Both the position numbers and the translations under genes were made by a program. Of a stretch of DNA of 64,000 nucleotides, positions 34,397-43,407 are shown piece after piece; within the stretch, counting starts at the first letter, position 1, and every line of letters starts with the position of its first letter. The notes under the pieces were generated by a model, which did no database searches, was not told the origin of the DNA, and saw nothing but the letters and a program-made list of their open reading frames with translations. Location: positions 1 through 64,000 of the forward strand of contig CALWOA010000016.1 in the NCBI GenBank assembly GCA_944382965.1. Direction: 5' to 3'. The stretch is from an uncultured Oscillospiraceae bacterium. GTDB taxonomy: Bacteria > Bacillota > Clostridia > Oscillospirales > Oscillospiraceae.

Positions 34397-35607
34397 AGCA
34401 TGCTCCTTCCGGCATGGGCTCCCGCCAGGCGGCCGGAACTCCACGCCCATTGCAAATTATAGCCGCCGCAGTCTCCGTCGATGTCCAGCACCTCGCCGCA
34501 GGCGTAGAGGCCCGGCACCAGAATGCTTTCCATGGTGGTTTCCTCAAATTCCGAGGTCAGAATTCCTCCGGCGGTAACCTGGGCGCTGTCCATGCCCATA
34601 GGCTCCGTCAGCTCCACCTCGAATCCCTTCACCGCAGCGGCGGCCTGGGACAGTTCGTAGTCTGACAGCTGAGAAATGGGACAGTTGGAGGAGATCCCCA
34701 CCGCCTGGGTCAGCACCCGGCCCAGCCGATTGTGGAGAATCCCCGTCAGCAGCTCCGAGGCGGGCAAAGCGTTGGTTTTTCTTCTCAAAAGTTCGTCTTT
34801 CAGGGTTTCTTCCGGAATTTCCGGCAAGAAGTCCAGACGGCACAGCCAGTCTCCCTTTCCCTGACACACATCCCGGGAGATTTCAAAGATCACTGGGCCG
34901 GACAGACCGTAGTCCGTAAACTGCAATTCTCCGCTGCTTTCCCGGAACAGCTGACCGTCCCGGAAAATGGCGGCATGGCAGTTGGCCCGGACGCCTTTCA
35001 GGCCGGCGATGCCGCCCCAGCCGGTTTTCAGCTGCACCAGAGTGGGACGCAGCTTGGTGCAACGGTGGCCCAGGGAGCGCAGCAGCTGGTAGCCGGACAT
35101 GGTGCCGCCCAGCTTGGTGCCTGCCAGACCGCCGCAGGCGACAATCAGCTTTTTGCACTCCAGAGTCTCGCCGCCGAATTCCAAACGGAAGCCATCTTGG
35201 GTCTTGCGCACCTTGTCCACGGTTACCCCCAGCTTTACCTGAATATTCGGCTTTTCCAGGGCAAACCGCAGCACATCCACAACGGAATTGGCCTGGTCGG
35301 AATAGGGATACACCCGGCCGGAATCTTCCGCCACGGTAAACAGCCCCAGCTGGCGGAACCATTCCAGGGTCTTTTCCGGAGGGAAGGCTTCCAGTGCATA
35401 CCGGGCAAAGGTGGGATTTTCCCCATGGTAGCCTCCTTGCCCGGCATGGAGATTGCTTAAATTGCAGCGGCCGTTGCCCGTTGCCTGGAGCTTCCGCCCT
35501 ACCCGGGCCTGGCGCTCCAGCAGGATCACCTGGGCCTGGGGATTTTCCGCCGCAGCCAGAGCCGCCGCCATTCCCGATGCACCGCCGCCGATAATTCCGA
35601 TGGTCAT
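34393..35607 (-). CDS. BaiN/HI0933-like flavoprotein
   Basis: FAD-binding oxidoreductase, 404 aa. The Rossmann start TIGIIGGGASGMAAALAAA, the KLQATGNGRCNLSN family signature, GGLAGTKLGGTMSGYQLL and the C-terminal CGEVLDIDGDCGGYNLQWA are typical of HI0933/BaiN proteins. BaiN of C. scindens takes part in bile acid 7-dehydroxylation, but most members are unstudied and no bai genes are nearby. The longer frame to 36618 is antisense to the next gene. First gene of a three-gene overlapping operon. Confidence 0.92.
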   Translation of the reverse strand: MTIGIIGGGASGMAAALAAAENPQAQVILLERQARVGRKLQATGNGRCNLSNLHAGQGGYHGENPTFARYALEAFPPEKTLEWFRQLGLFTVAEDSGRVYPYSDQANSVVDVLRFALEKPNIQVKLGVTVDKVRKTQDGFRLEFGGETLECKKLIVACGGLAGTKLGGTMSGYQLLRSLGHRCTKLRPTLVQLKTGWGGIAGLKGVRANCHAAIFRDGQLFRESSGELQFTDYGLSGPVIFEISRDVCQGKGDWLCRLDFLPEIPEETLKDELLRRKTNALPASELLTGILHNRLGRVLTQAVGISSNCPISQLSDYELSQAAAAVKGFEVELTEPMGMDSAQVTAGGILTSEFEETTMESILVPGLYACGEVLDIDGDCGGYNLQWAWSSGRLAGAHAGRSML

Positions 35608-35683
35608 AGTCCTCTCCTTCCGCAAATCCGGTGGATTTTTCCCCATTATACCCGATAAATCCCCCTCACACAAGAAAAACTTC

Positions 35684-35712
35684 TTTTCACCGGGAAAAAG
35701 ATGTGGTATAAT
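35684..35712 (+). promoter_or_regulatory. Promoter of the YlmH-like gene
   Basis: TTTTCA (35684-35689), 17-bp spacer, TATAAT (35707-35712). Transcription should begin near 35719, which excludes the ATG at 35701 as start. Confidence 0.6.
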
Positions 35713-35727
35713 GCCTTCGGTGATACC

Positions 35728-36513
35728 ATGGATCGGAAAAATATCGAAAAAATTGCCCATACCAGCGAGGATAAGCTGCTGCTTGCCAAGCTGTGGGACA
35801 AAATCACTGCCGGAATGCAGAAAAACATCCCCGCAAGTACCTGTTTTCTCTCTCCCCGGGAGCTGGAAATGGCAAAATACCTTTTTGGCGAAGCAGAAGG
35901 TCTGTTTTCCTTCGGAGGATACCCCGATGCGGAGCGGAAAATGCTGGTGTACCTGCCGGAATACCTGGACGAAAGCGCCCTGATGGACGAGGACAGTCCC
36001 TGCGTGTGTCTGCGCGCTGACTTTTACCAGGAAGACACCCCCACCCACCGGGATTTTCTGGGCGCCCTGATGGGAGCCGGAATCGGACGGGAAACTGTGG
36101 GCGATATCTGCGTGGGCAAGGGGCAATGCGATTTTTTCGTTACCGCGGACATTGCCCCCTATATTTTGCAGAATTTCACCTCTGCCGGACGGGTAAAGCT
36201 GCATCTTTCCCGGATTGCGCTGGAAAACGCCCGGATTCCGGAGCCAGAAATTCAGGAGATTCGGGATACGCTGGCATCCCTGCGGCTGGACAGTGTGATT
36301 TCCTCCGGTTTTCGGATCGGTCGGAGCCTGGCGGCTGCCCACATTCAGGCAGGAAAAGCCGCCGTAGACGGGCTGCCTTGTGAAAAACCGGACAAACTGA
36401 TTGTGGAAGGTCAGAAAGTTTCCCTCCGGGGCTTTGGAAAACTGAAGCTTGCCAGTATCGGCGGGAAAACCAAAAAAGATCGAATTTCGGTGGTCATCCA
36501 CCGCTATGTGTGA
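35728..36513 (+). CDS. ylmH: YlmH-like RNA-binding protein with S4 domain
   Basis: 261 aa, start at 35728. N-terminal YlmH fold (GYPDAERKMLVYLPEYL; DFLGALMGAGIGRETVGDI) and C-terminal S4 domain (about 175-240; LRLDSVISSGFRIGRS, AGKAAVDGLP, LRGFGKLKL). YlmH homologues help rescue stalled large ribosomal subunits and lie near division genes in Gram-positives. Here it is followed by DUF896, 10 bp downstream. Confidence 0.9.
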   Translation: MDRKNIEKIAHTSEDKLLLAKLWDKITAGMQKNIPASTCFLSPRELEMAKYLFGEAEGLFSFGGYPDAERKMLVYLPEYLDESALMDEDSPCVCLRADFYQEDTPTHRDFLGALMGAGIGRETVGDICVGKGQCDFFVTADIAPYILQNFTSAGRVKLHLSRIALENARIPEPEIQEIRDTLASLRLDSVISSGFRIGRSLAAAHIQAGKAAVDGLPCEKPDKLIVEGQKVSLRGFGKLKLASIGGKTKKDRISVVIHRYV

Positions 36514-36523
36514 GGAATTGTGT

Positions 36524-36727
36524 ATGAAAATGGATGAAGTCATCGCCCGGATCAACGTCCTGGCAAAGAAAGCAAAGACCGAGGGCTTAACTGCCGAGGA
36601 AACTGAAGAGCGGGACAAGCTCAGAAGAATCTACATCGACTCCGTCAAGGCCAATCTGGTAGGTCAGCTGGAAAACACCTACATCATCGGCACCGACGGC
36701 GTGAAGCGGAAGGTTCAGCACAAATAG
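36524..36727 (+). CDS. DUF896 (YnzC-like) small protein
   Basis: 67 aa, ATG at 36524 with GAGGA upstream. The sequence MDEVIARINVLAKKAK, LTAEETEERDKLRRIYI, and VKANLVGQLENTYI is the whole DUF896 helical hairpin. B. subtilis YnzC is SOS-controlled; the function is poorly known. It shares a transcript with ylmH and ends in a terminator. Confidence 0.92.
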   Translation: MKMDEVIARINVLAKKAKTEGLTAEETEERDKLRRIYIDSVKANLVGQLENTYIIGTDGVKRKVQHK

Positions 36728-36735
36728 TTTGTTTC

Positions 36736-36767
36736 CCCCGGGTTGCCCAGATGTCAGCAACCCGGGG
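36736..36767 (+). terminator. Terminator after DUF896
   Basis: Perfect arms CCCCGGGTTGC and GCAACCCGGGG, 10-nt loop, followed by CCTTCTTTT. Confidence 0.85.
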
Positions 36768-36801
36768 CCTTCTTTTGTCTGAGGGCAAAGGGGGTGAAGA
36801 A

Positions 36802-37206
36802 ATGAAACAAATGCTTTGTACCCTGGTGGGGATTCTGGGCAGCAGCATCTGTGCGGCCTTCGGCGGCTGGGATGCGGCCCTGTCGGCGCTGATCGTATGC
36901 ATCAGCATTGATTATATCAGCAGCTCGCTGGTAGCGTTGGTATTTCACAAAAGCACCAAGTCCGAAACCGGCGCATATAACTCTTCCTACGGCTTTCAAG
37001 GTCTGTGCCGGAAGGGGTTGATGCTGCTGTTTGTTGTGGTGGCTGTCCAGGTAGATCATCTGGGCGGCACGGACTTTGTCCGGGATGCGGTATGCATCGG
37101 CTTTTGCAGCAACGAGGTGCTGTCCATTATGGAAAATCTGGGTCATGCCGGCGTTCCCATGCCGGAGGTAGTAAAAAAGGCTCTGGAACAGCTTCAGAAA
37201 CAATAA
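36802..37206 (+). CDS. Holin-family small membrane protein, not in a prophage
   Basis: 134 aa with three to four hydrophobic helices and the Holin_4/toxin-secretion-holin layout (ALIVCISIDYISSSLVALVF; GFCSNEVLSIMENLGHAG). Such proteins make membrane pores in phage lysis or non-classical export (TcdE relatives). No endolysin, phage structural gene or toxin is nearby. Start 36802 with GGGGTG; the gene has its own terminator. Confidence 0.82.
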   Translation: MKQMLCTLVGILGSSICAAFGGWDAALSALIVCISIDYISSSLVALVFHKSTKSETGAYNSSYGFQGLCRKGLMLLFVVVAVQVDHLGGTDFVRDAVCIGFCSNEVLSIMENLGHAGVPMPEVVKKALEQLQKQ

Positions 37207-37222
37207 GCATCTTTCCCATCCA

Positions 37223-37252
37223 GCGTGCGCAAAAACTGCGCACGCTTTTTTT
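37223..37252 (+). terminator. Terminator after the holin gene
   Basis: Arms GCGTGCGC and GCGCACGC with a 7-nt loop followed by TTTTTTT. Confidence 0.92.
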
Positions 37253-37277
37253 GCTTCCCTTTCGGCAGAAAATCTGC

Positions 37278-37283
37278 TATAAT
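37278..37283 (+). promoter_or_regulatory. -10 box of the YgiQ-like gene
   Basis: Consensus TATAAT, 30 bp upstream of the start; the -35 at correct spacing is poor (TTCCCT). Confidence 0.45.
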
Positions 37284-37312
37284 GAGGGAAAATGGTTATC
37301 AGGAGGTAGAAT

Positions 37313-39220
37313 ATGGATTTTCTGCCCATAAATAAGCAAGAAATGTTGGATCGGGGCTGGCAGCAGTGCGACTTTGTCTATGTCATCGGCGACGCCTACG
37401 TTGACCACCCGTCCTTTGGTCACGCCATCATCAGCCGGGTTCTGGAAAGCCACGGCTATTCTGTGGGCATCATCTCCCAGCCAGATTGGAAAAATCCCAA
37501 GTCCATCCAGATCTTCGGCCGACCCCGGCTGGGCTTTCTGGTCACCGGCGGCAACATGGACTCCATGGTCAACCACTACTCCGTCACCAAGCACCGGCGC
37601 AAAACCGATGCCTTTACCCCCGGCGGAGTCATGGGCAAGCGGCCGGACTATGCAACCATTGTCTACTGCAACCTGATCCGCCAGAGCTACAAGGATGTAC
37701 CCATCCTCATCGGCGGCATCGAGGCCAGTCTGCGGCGGCTGGGGCACTACGACTACTGGTCAGAGAGCATGAAGCGCTCCATTTTGCTGGACAGTCAGGC
37801 AGACCTGCTGATGTACGGTATGGGAGAAAAAAGCATCGTCGAGATTGCCGACGCTCTGAACTCTGGACTGGATGTAAAGGACATTACCTACATTGACGGC
37901 ACGGTATTCAAAACGTCCCAGCTCGATGACAGCCTTCCCACCATCGTTTTGCCTGCCTTTGAAGCGCTGAAAGCGGACAAGCGGAAATATGCCGAATCCT
38001 TCCGGATTCAGTATGGAAACTGCGACCCCTTTACTGCCAAACGGCTGGCGGAGCCTTACGGCAAGGAGTTTGTGGTGCAGAACCCGCCCCAGAAGCCTTT
38101 GACCATGGAAGAAATGGATGCGGTCTATGCCTTGCCCTATATGCGCACCTGGCACCCCAGCTACACCAAAGCCGGCGGCGTGCCTGCCATTGAAGAGGTA
38201 AAGTTCAGCCTGGTCAGCAACCGGGGCTGCTTTGGTGCCTGCTCCTTCTGCGCCCTGACCTTCCACCAGGGCAGAATCATTCAGGTCAGAAGCCACGAGT
38301 CCATTCTGGCGGAAGCAGAGGAAATGGTCAAGGACAAGGATTTCAAAGGCTACATCCACGATGTCGGCGGCCCCACCGCCAACTTCCGTCACCCGGCCTG
38401 TGAAAAGCAGCTGACCAAAGGTGCCTGCGGTGGACGGCAGTGCCTCTACCCCACCCCCTGCAAAAATATGAAGGCCGACCACAGCGACTACATCGCCCTG
38501 CTTCGCAAATTGCGGAAAATTCCGGGAGTAAAAAAAGTCTTTATCCGTAGCGGCATCCGATTTGACTACCTGCTTGCGGACAAAAAGGATACCTTCTTCA
38601 AGGAACTGGTACAGTACCACATTTCCGGACAGCTGAAGGTAGCTCCGGAGCATGTGACCGACGCGGTTCTCAGCCGGATGGGCAAGCCCAAAAATGCGGT
38701 GTACAATCAGTTCGTGGACAAATACTTCGCCCTGAACCGGCAGTACGGCATGAATCAGTACCTGGTGCCCTATCTCATGTCCAGCCACCCCGGCTCTACC
38801 ATGAAAGAAGCGGTACAGCTGGCGGAGTACATCCGGGACATGGGCTACAATCCGGAGCAGGTCCAGGACTTCTACCCCACCCCCTCCACCTTGTCCACGG
38901 TGATGTATTATACCGGACTGGACCCCCGGACCATGGACAAAGTCTACGTTCCCACCGACCCCCACGAAAAGGCCATGCAGCGGGCGCTGATTCAGTACCG
39001 CAACCCCAAAAACTACTACCTGGTGCGGGAAGCCCTGCTGGCCGCCCACCGGGAAGATCTCATCGGTTCCGGCCCCAAGTGCCTGATCCGGGCGGTGCCT
39101 CCCAAGGCGGGCAAATCCGCCCCGCCTCCGAAAGCGGCAAAAGGTCGTCCTGCCGGAAAGCCTGCCCCCGCTCTCCGGAAAAAGCCCGTCCCCGCCAAAC
39201 CCAAACGCACCCGAAAGTAA
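37313..39220 (+). CDS. YgiQ family radical SAM protein
   Basis: 635 aa. N-terminal region ([33 protein letters not shown]) is the YgiQ-specific cobalamin-like domain; the radical SAM cluster motif CFGACSFC lies at about residue 305; and the C-terminus is a Lys/Pro/Ala-rich basic tail. The reaction is not established for the family. AGGAGG precedes the ATG. The gene is monocistronic, ending at a strong terminator. Confidence 0.94.
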   Translation: MDFLPINKQEMLDRGWQQCDFVYVIGDAYVDHPSFGHAIISRVLESHGYSVGIISQPDWKNPKSIQIFGRPRLGFLVTGGNMDSMVNHYSVTKHRRKTDAFTPGGVMGKRPDYATIVYCNLIRQSYKDVPILIGGIEASLRRLGHYDYWSESMKRSILLDSQADLLMYGMGEKSIVEIADALNSGLDVKDITYIDGTVFKTSQLDDSLPTIVLPAFEALKADKRKYAESFRIQYGNCDPFTAKRLAEPYGKEFVVQNPPQKPLTMEEMDAVYALPYMRTWHPSYTKAGGVPAIEEVKFSLVSNRGCFGACSFCALTFHQGRIIQVRSHESILAEAEEMVKDKDFKGYIHDVGGPTANFRHPACEKQLTKGACGGRQCLYPTPCKNMKADHSDYIALLRKLRKIPGVKKVFIRSGIRFDYLLADKKDTFFKELVQYHISGQLKVAPEHVTDAVLSRMGKPKNAVYNQFVDKYFALNRQYGMNQYLVPYLMSSHPGSTMKEAVQLAEYIRDMGYNPEQVQDFYPTPSTLSTVMYYTGLDPRTMDKVYVPTDPHEKAMQRALIQYRNPKNYYLVREALLAAHREDLIGSGPKCLIRAVPPKAGKSAPPPKAAKGRPAGKPAPALRKKPVPAKPKRTRK

Positions 39221-39224
39221 ACAG

Positions 39225-39261
39225 TCAGCCCGGAGCCTACCATGTGTACGCTCCGGGCTGA
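39225..39261. terminator. Bidirectional terminator, YgiQ / rhodanese
   Basis: Arms TCAGCCCGGAGC and GCTCCGGGCTGA with a 13-nt loop; TTCTTTTTA follows on the plus strand. Confidence 0.85.
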
Positions 39262-39267
39262 TTCTTT

Positions 39268-39648
39268 TTATTCTGTTTCCGTGGGGCCGGTCCAGGTGTT
39301 GATGCCGCCAAACTCCAGCACATTGGTATATCCCAGATCTGCCAGTTTCTGGGAAGCCTGCTTGCTGCGGTTGCCGCTGCGGCAGTAAACCAAAATGGTA
39401 GCGTCCTTGTCCGGCAGCTGGGGGATTTCCTCGGTGCCGATGGTTTCGTTGGGGATGCAGATGGCGCCGGGGATATGGCCCTGGGCAAATTCCTCGGTGG
39501 TGCGCACATCCAGCAGGATGTAATCGTCCCCGCTTTCCATCATCTTCGCTGCTTCTTCCTGGGTAATCTGGCGATAGCCGCCGCTCTCGCTGCCGCCGCA
39601 GCCGGTAAGCATCAGCGCGGTCAGCAGCAGGGAAATCAGATATTTCAT
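39268..39648 (-). CDS. Rhodanese-domain lipoprotein
   Basis: 126 aa extracellular, lipid-anchored rhodanese. Lipobox LTGC (Cys17), then one rhodanese domain with LLDVRTTEEFAQGHIPGA and the active-site loop YCRSGNRS (Cys89). May handle persulfide or thiosulfate sulfur outside the membrane. It follows folA by 12 bp and may be co-transcribed with thyA-folA, although the functions are unrelated. Confidence 0.92.
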   Translation of the reverse strand: MKYLISLLLTALMLTGCGGSESGGYRQITQEEAAKMMESGDDYILLDVRTTEEFAQGHIPGAICIPNETIGTEEIPQLPDKDATILVYCRSGNRSKQASQKLADLGYTNVLEFGGINTWTGPTETE

Positions 39649-39660
39649 TTGGGAATCTCC

Positions 39661-40149
39661 TTATTTTTGGTTTTTTCTCCGGTAGAGGAGCATTTCATAG
39701 GCAATGCCGTTCTCCTCCCCGGACTGGATCGTCTGCTCCAGATACCACTGAGAGTCCTGATCCAGGTTGGGGAAAAAGGTATCGGATGGGGGGCAGACAT
39801 GCACTTTGGTCACATAGGCGCTGTCGCAGTAGGGCAGCATCTGCCGGTAAACACTGCCGCCGCCGATGACCATGGCCCGGTCGGCATACTTCGCCAGCTT
39901 TACCGCTTCCTCCGGAGTCCGGCACACCGTAAAGCCCGGAATTTCCTGGCAGCTGCGGCTCAGGGCCACATTGACCCGACCGGGAAGGGGCTTCTGTCCC
40001 GGAAAGTCCTGGATGGTGCGCCGCCCTACAATCACCATGGCCCCCCGGGTGGTTTCCCGGAAGAACTTCCGATCTGCAGACAGGGCAATGGGCTGGGTTC
40101 CGTCCCGTCCGATGCCCCAATCATCATATACCGCTACAATCAGTTCCAT
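39661..40149 (-). CDS. folA: Dihydrofolate reductase
   Basis: 162 aa. MELIVAVYDDWGIGRDG start, FFRETT, GRRTIQDFPG and the MVIGGGSVYRQML nucleotide-binding loop identify DHFR. Regenerates tetrahydrofolate used up by ThyA. The first loop is somewhat divergent (no LPW), as in many Clostridia. Starts 11 bp after thyA ends; ATG at 40149 rather than 40188, which is inside thyA. Confidence 0.93.
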   Translation of the reverse strand: MELIVAVYDDWGIGRDGTQPIALSADRKFFRETTRGAMVIVGRRTIQDFPGQKPLPGRVNVALSRSCQEIPGFTVCRTPEEAVKLAKYADRAMVIGGGSVYRQMLPYCDSAYVTKVHVCPPSDTFFPNLDQDSQWYLEQTIQSGEENGIAYEMLLYRRKNQK

Positions 40150-40159
40150 CGTTTCTTCC

Positions 40160-40990
40160 TCAAATTGCCATGGGAATTTCAAAATCAAAGGGGTGGTACT
40201 GGTAATTGTCCATCCGGAAGCTGTCCTTGGTAAAGGCGTAGAAATCGGTAATGCTTTCGTCCATGGAGAATTTCGGAGCGGGGAAGCCTTCTTTTTCCAG
40301 CATGGCCTTTACCGCCGGGATGTGCCGGTCATAAATATGGCAGTCGGCAATCACATGCACCAGCTCCCCTACCTTCAGCCCGGAAACCTGGGCCATCATG
40401 TGGGTCAGCACGGCATACTGCACCACGTTCCAGTTGTTGGCTGTGAGCATATCCTGGGAACGCTGGTTCAAAATGGCGTTCAGGGTGTCCCCGGTGACGT
40501 TGAAAGTCATGGAGTAGGCACAGGGGTACAGATTCATCTCGTGCAGGTCTTCAAAGTTATAGATGTTGGTCAGAATCCGCCGGGAAGCCGGGTTGTGCTT
40601 CAGATCATACAGCACCCGGTCCACCTGGTCGAACATGCCCTCTTTGTACTGGTGCTTCTTTCCCAGCTGGTAGCCATAGGCCTTGCCGATGGTGCCGTCG
40701 GGGCCTGCCCACTCGTCCCAGACATGGCTGCCCAGGTCGCTGATCCGGTTGGATTTCTTCTGCCAGATCCACAGCAGTTCATCCACGGCGCTTTTCCAAT
40801 AGGTCCGGCGCAGGGTCATAATGGGAAATTCCTCCGCCAGATTGTACCGGTTCACTACGCCGAATTTTTTGATGGTGTGGGCCGGGGTGCCGTCTGCCCA
40901 GCGGGGACGGACTTCCAAATTCTCATCGGAAAAACCGTTTTCCAAAATATCCAGACAGGTCTTTTTGTAAAGTTCGTCCGCTCTGCTCAT
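40160..40990 (-). CDS. thyA: Thymidylate synthase
   Basis: 276 aa. Makes dTMP from dUMP using methylene-tetrahydrofolate. Active-site Cys in YPCAYSMTF (PPCH in E. coli), then LNQRSQDM, MMAQVSGLKVGELVH and DCHIY, which keep the dUMP-binding Arg-Ser-Asp and His-Tyr. The active-site loop is divergent from the E. coli type, as in some Clostridia. First gene of thyA-folA-rhodanese. Confidence 0.93.
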   Translation of the reverse strand: MSRADELYKKTCLDILENGFSDENLEVRPRWADGTPAHTIKKFGVVNRYNLAEEFPIMTLRRTYWKSAVDELLWIWQKKSNRISDLGSHVWDEWAGPDGTIGKAYGYQLGKKHQYKEGMFDQVDRVLYDLKHNPASRRILTNIYNFEDLHEMNLYPCAYSMTFNVTGDTLNAILNQRSQDMLTANNWNVVQYAVLTHMMAQVSGLKVGELVHVIADCHIYDRHIPAVKAMLEKEGFPAPKFSMDESITDFYAFTKDSFRMDNYQYHPFDFEIPMAI

Positions 40991-41022
40991 AAGATAATTC
41001 CTCCCTGTTGTTTTCTTGGTGT

Positions 41023-41051
41023 ATCATAGCATACCTTGCCTAAAATGTCAT
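41023..41051 (-). promoter_or_regulatory. thyA promoter
   Basis: Minus strand ATGACA (41051-41046), 17-bp spacer, TATGAT (41028-41023). Its -35 touches the -35 of the divergent LacI gene. Confidence 0.6.
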
Positions 41052-41080
41052 TTGATTTTTTCGACAATATCCACTATAAT
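41052..41080 (+). promoter_or_regulatory. Promoter of the LacI-type regulator gene
   Basis: TTGATT (41052-41057), 17-bp spacer, TATAAT (41075-41080), 34 bp before the start. Confidence 0.65.
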
Positions 41081-41114
41081 GGTACTATATGATTGGAAGA
41101 TTGGAGGAACCGCA

Positions 41115-42194
41115 ATGGCAACCATGGAAGATATTGCCCGGCGCCTGGGCATTTCCAAAAGTACCGTCTGCAAAGCCCTGAACGATGCCGCCGATGTCAG
41201 CAGCGCCACCCGGGAAGCTGTGTATCAGGTCGCCCGGGAGTTGGGCTATATTCAGGTTTCTCCTTCCGACGCCGGAAAAATCGCCCTGTTCCTGGAAAAC
41301 ATGGCCTATACCTCCCCCAACGACTACGTCTGGTCCATCATCGCCGGGTTCCGGCAGATGGCAGAAGGAAACGGCTACCAGATTGACGTGATTGCTCTGG
41401 ACCCGCTGATGCAGACCCAGGTGCTGTACGATGCCTACATGCAGGAGCGGGGATATGCTGGGGCTCTGTTTTTGGGGCTGGCCCCGGGAGATCCCTGGCT
41501 TCAGGATTTCCAAACCTGCCGGCATCCGGCGGTGGTGTGGGATATCCCCGTTCCCGGCAATCCCCGGGTTGCCCACTTGGGCGGGGACAACGAGGAATCC
41601 ATGTATCAGGTGGTTACCTGTCTGCAAAAGCTGGGGCACAAGAAAATCGGCTATCTCAGTGGGGATTTGAATTCTTATGTCAACCAAGTGCGGTATTTTT
41701 CCTTCTTCCGGGCATTACGCAAGTGCGCCCTGCCCAGCAATTCCCGTCTGGCAGGCCGTTCCAGCCATACCAGCGAGTGCATTGACAAGCATCTGCCCCG
41801 GCTGTTGGAAGAAGGGGTCACCGCCATTGTTTGCAGCCAGGATCTGCTGGCCCATGCGGTGATGGTTCATTGCCAGGAACTTGGACTTCAGGTTCCTCAG
41901 GATGTGAGCATTGTGGGCTTTGACGATTCTCCCTTCTGCGCCTATACCGTTCCGCCCCTTGCCTCGGTGCGGGTGGATCGGATGCAGCTGGGACGAAGCG
42001 GTTTTCTGACCTTAAAAGCATTGATGGACGGCTTCCCCTTAGGGGCCGTGCTGCTGCATACCGAACTGGTACGCAGAAAGTCCATGGGCCGCTATCCCAA
42101 CAAAGACAAGGTCACCTTCCAGGAAACCCAATTCGCCACTGTGGAAGAAGATCCTTCCGCAGCAACAGAAGCACAGCTGCAATTTGAAGTTTAA
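41115..42194 (+). CDS. LacI family transcriptional regulator
   Basis: 359 aa. The helix-turn-helix (1-50; MATMEDIARRLGISKSTVCK ...) and a type I periplasmic-binding sensor domain (about 60-340; IVGFDDSPFCAYTVPPLASV) are complete. The ATG at 41115 has GGAGG 7 nt upstream; the longer frame to 41016 crosses both promoters. No sugar gene is adjacent; it diverges from thyA, so its target may be elsewhere or itself. Confidence 0.92.
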   Translation: MATMEDIARRLGISKSTVCKALNDAADVSSATREAVYQVARELGYIQVSPSDAGKIALFLENMAYTSPNDYVWSIIAGFRQMAEGNGYQIDVIALDPLMQTQVLYDAYMQERGYAGALFLGLAPGDPWLQDFQTCRHPAVVWDIPVPGNPRVAHLGGDNEESMYQVVTCLQKLGHKKIGYLSGDLNSYVNQVRYFSFFRALRKCALPSNSRLAGRSSHTSECIDKHLPRLLEEGVTAIVCSQDLLAHAVMVHCQELGLQVPQDVSIVGFDDSPFCAYTVPPLASVRVDRMQLGRSGFLTLKALMDGFPLGAVLLHTELVRRKSMGRYPNKDKVTFQETQFATVEEDPSAATEAQLQFEV

Positions 42195-42204
42195 CCAGAA
42201 AAAT

Positions 42205-42246
42205 ACGCCCGCAGAACTTCCTGTGCGAAGATCTGCGGGCGTTTTG
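42205..42246. terminator. Terminator between LacI gene and NifS-like gene
   Basis: Arms ACGCCCGCAGA and TCTGCGGGCGT with a 16-nt loop, then TTTT on the plus strand; serves the converging genes. Confidence 0.85.
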
Positions 42247-42249
42247 CTG

Positions 42250-43389
42250 TTATTCCTGGGCCAGTTCCCTCAGCGCCTGAATGGCAGCATCCACTTCCTG
42301 CTCCGTATTGAACCAGGAGAAGCTGAACCGGACGGCTCCCTGGGAGGCGGTGCCCAGAGCCTTATGCATTCTGGGGGCGCAGTGAGCACCGGAGCGGACC
42401 GCAATGCCGTAATCCTCCATCAGCGCATCCGCCATAGTGCTGGAATCCACGTCTTTCAGGTTCAGCGCCACAATGGCCCCCCGCCGGGGCTGGGAAAAAT
42501 CTCCATACACCCGGATGCCGGGAATCTGCTGCACCCCGTCCAGGAAACGGCGCAGCATGCGGTTTTCTTTTTCTCCGATGGTGTCAATTCCCACCTCCTG
42601 CAAAAAGTCCAGGGCGGCAGACAGTCCGGCGATGCCGTGACCGTTAAGGGTTCCCGCTTCCAGATGGGTGGGATATTCTTCCGGGTGGGTGCGGCTGTAG
42701 GAATGAAAGCCGGAGCCGCCCACCTTCCAGGGCCGCAGCTCCACTCCTGGGGCGACGCACAGTCCTCCGGTACCTTGTGGCCCCATCAGCCCTTTATGTC
42801 CGGTAAAGCAGAGGATATCAATACCCCAATCTTCCATGAAAATGGGAATGCTTCCCGCCGTCTGGGACACATCCGCCACCAGGAGCAAACCATGGGCTTT
42901 GGCAAATTTCCCCACCCGCTGCAAGTCCACCAGATTGCCGGTGAGATTGGAGGCGTGGGTAATCACAATGGCCCGGGTATTGGGCCGGAGCAGAGATTCC
43001 AGGCAGCGATAGTCTGGATTGCCCAGGCTGTCCGCCGGAAGAAAATCCAGGGAAATTACCCCCTGATCTTCCAGGCGGTACAGGGGGCGCAGCACGGAAT
43101 TGTGCTCTAAGTCCGAGGTAATCCCATGATCCCCGGGCTGAAACAGGCCATTGATGGCAATATTCAGCGCTTCGGTTGCATTGGCGGTAAACACCACCCG
43201 CTCCGGGTGAGAAAACCCGAAAAGAGCGGCAACTTTACACCGGGCATTCCAAATCACCCGGTCTGCCTGCAGTGCTCCCGAGTGGGCGCCCCGGGAGGCA
43301 TTGCCCAGAGTCTGCATAGCTTCCGCCACCGCCTGGATCACCTGAGGCGGTTTTTGCATGGTGGTGGCGGCATTGTCCAGATAAATCAT
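42250..43389 (-). CDS. Cysteine desulfurase / selenocysteine lyase-like (NifS family)
   Basis: PLP enzyme, about 379 aa. It starts MIYLDNAATTMQKPPQV, has the PLP-lysine loop FTGHKGLMGPQGTGG, and the active-site Cys loop RSGAHCAPRMHKALGT of the group II type. An alternative ATG lies at 43404. As last gene of selD-yedF-DUF3343-nifS-like, it probably delivers selenium or sulfur for labile selenium cofactor assembly. Confidence 0.9.
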   Translation of the reverse strand: MIYLDNAATTMQKPPQVIQAVAEAMQTLGNASRGAHSGALQADRVIWNARCKVAALFGFSHPERVVFTANATEALNIAINGLFQPGDHGITSDLEHNSVLRPLYRLEDQGVISLDFLPADSLGNPDYRCLESLLRPNTRAIVITHASNLTGNLVDLQRVGKFAKAHGLLLVADVSQTAGSIPIFMEDWGIDILCFTGHKGLMGPQGTGGLCVAPGVELRPWKVGGSGFHSYSRTHPEEYPTHLEAGTLNGHGIAGLSAALDFLQEVGIDTIGEKENRMLRRFLDGVQQIPGIRVYGDFSQPRRGAIVALNLKDVDSSTMADALMEDYGIAVRSGAHCAPRMHKALGTASQGAVRFSFSWFNTEQEVDAAIQALRELAQE

Positions 43390-43407
43390 TGACTGCTCAC
43401 CCATTTT

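Noticed and set aside
33014-34462. Plus-strand open frame of 482 codons
   Set aside because: Antisense to the FAD-dependent dehydrogenase; no recognisable domain.
36802-37206. Prophage remnant
   Set aside because: Only the holin is present; no integrase, structural, lysin or att-like repeats were seen nearby.
40160-40990. ThyA as an inactive homologue because the active-site loop departs from E. coli
   Set aside because: The catalytic Cys, the QRSxD and the DxHxY motifs are all kept, and folA is adjacent, so it is called a normal, divergent ThyA.
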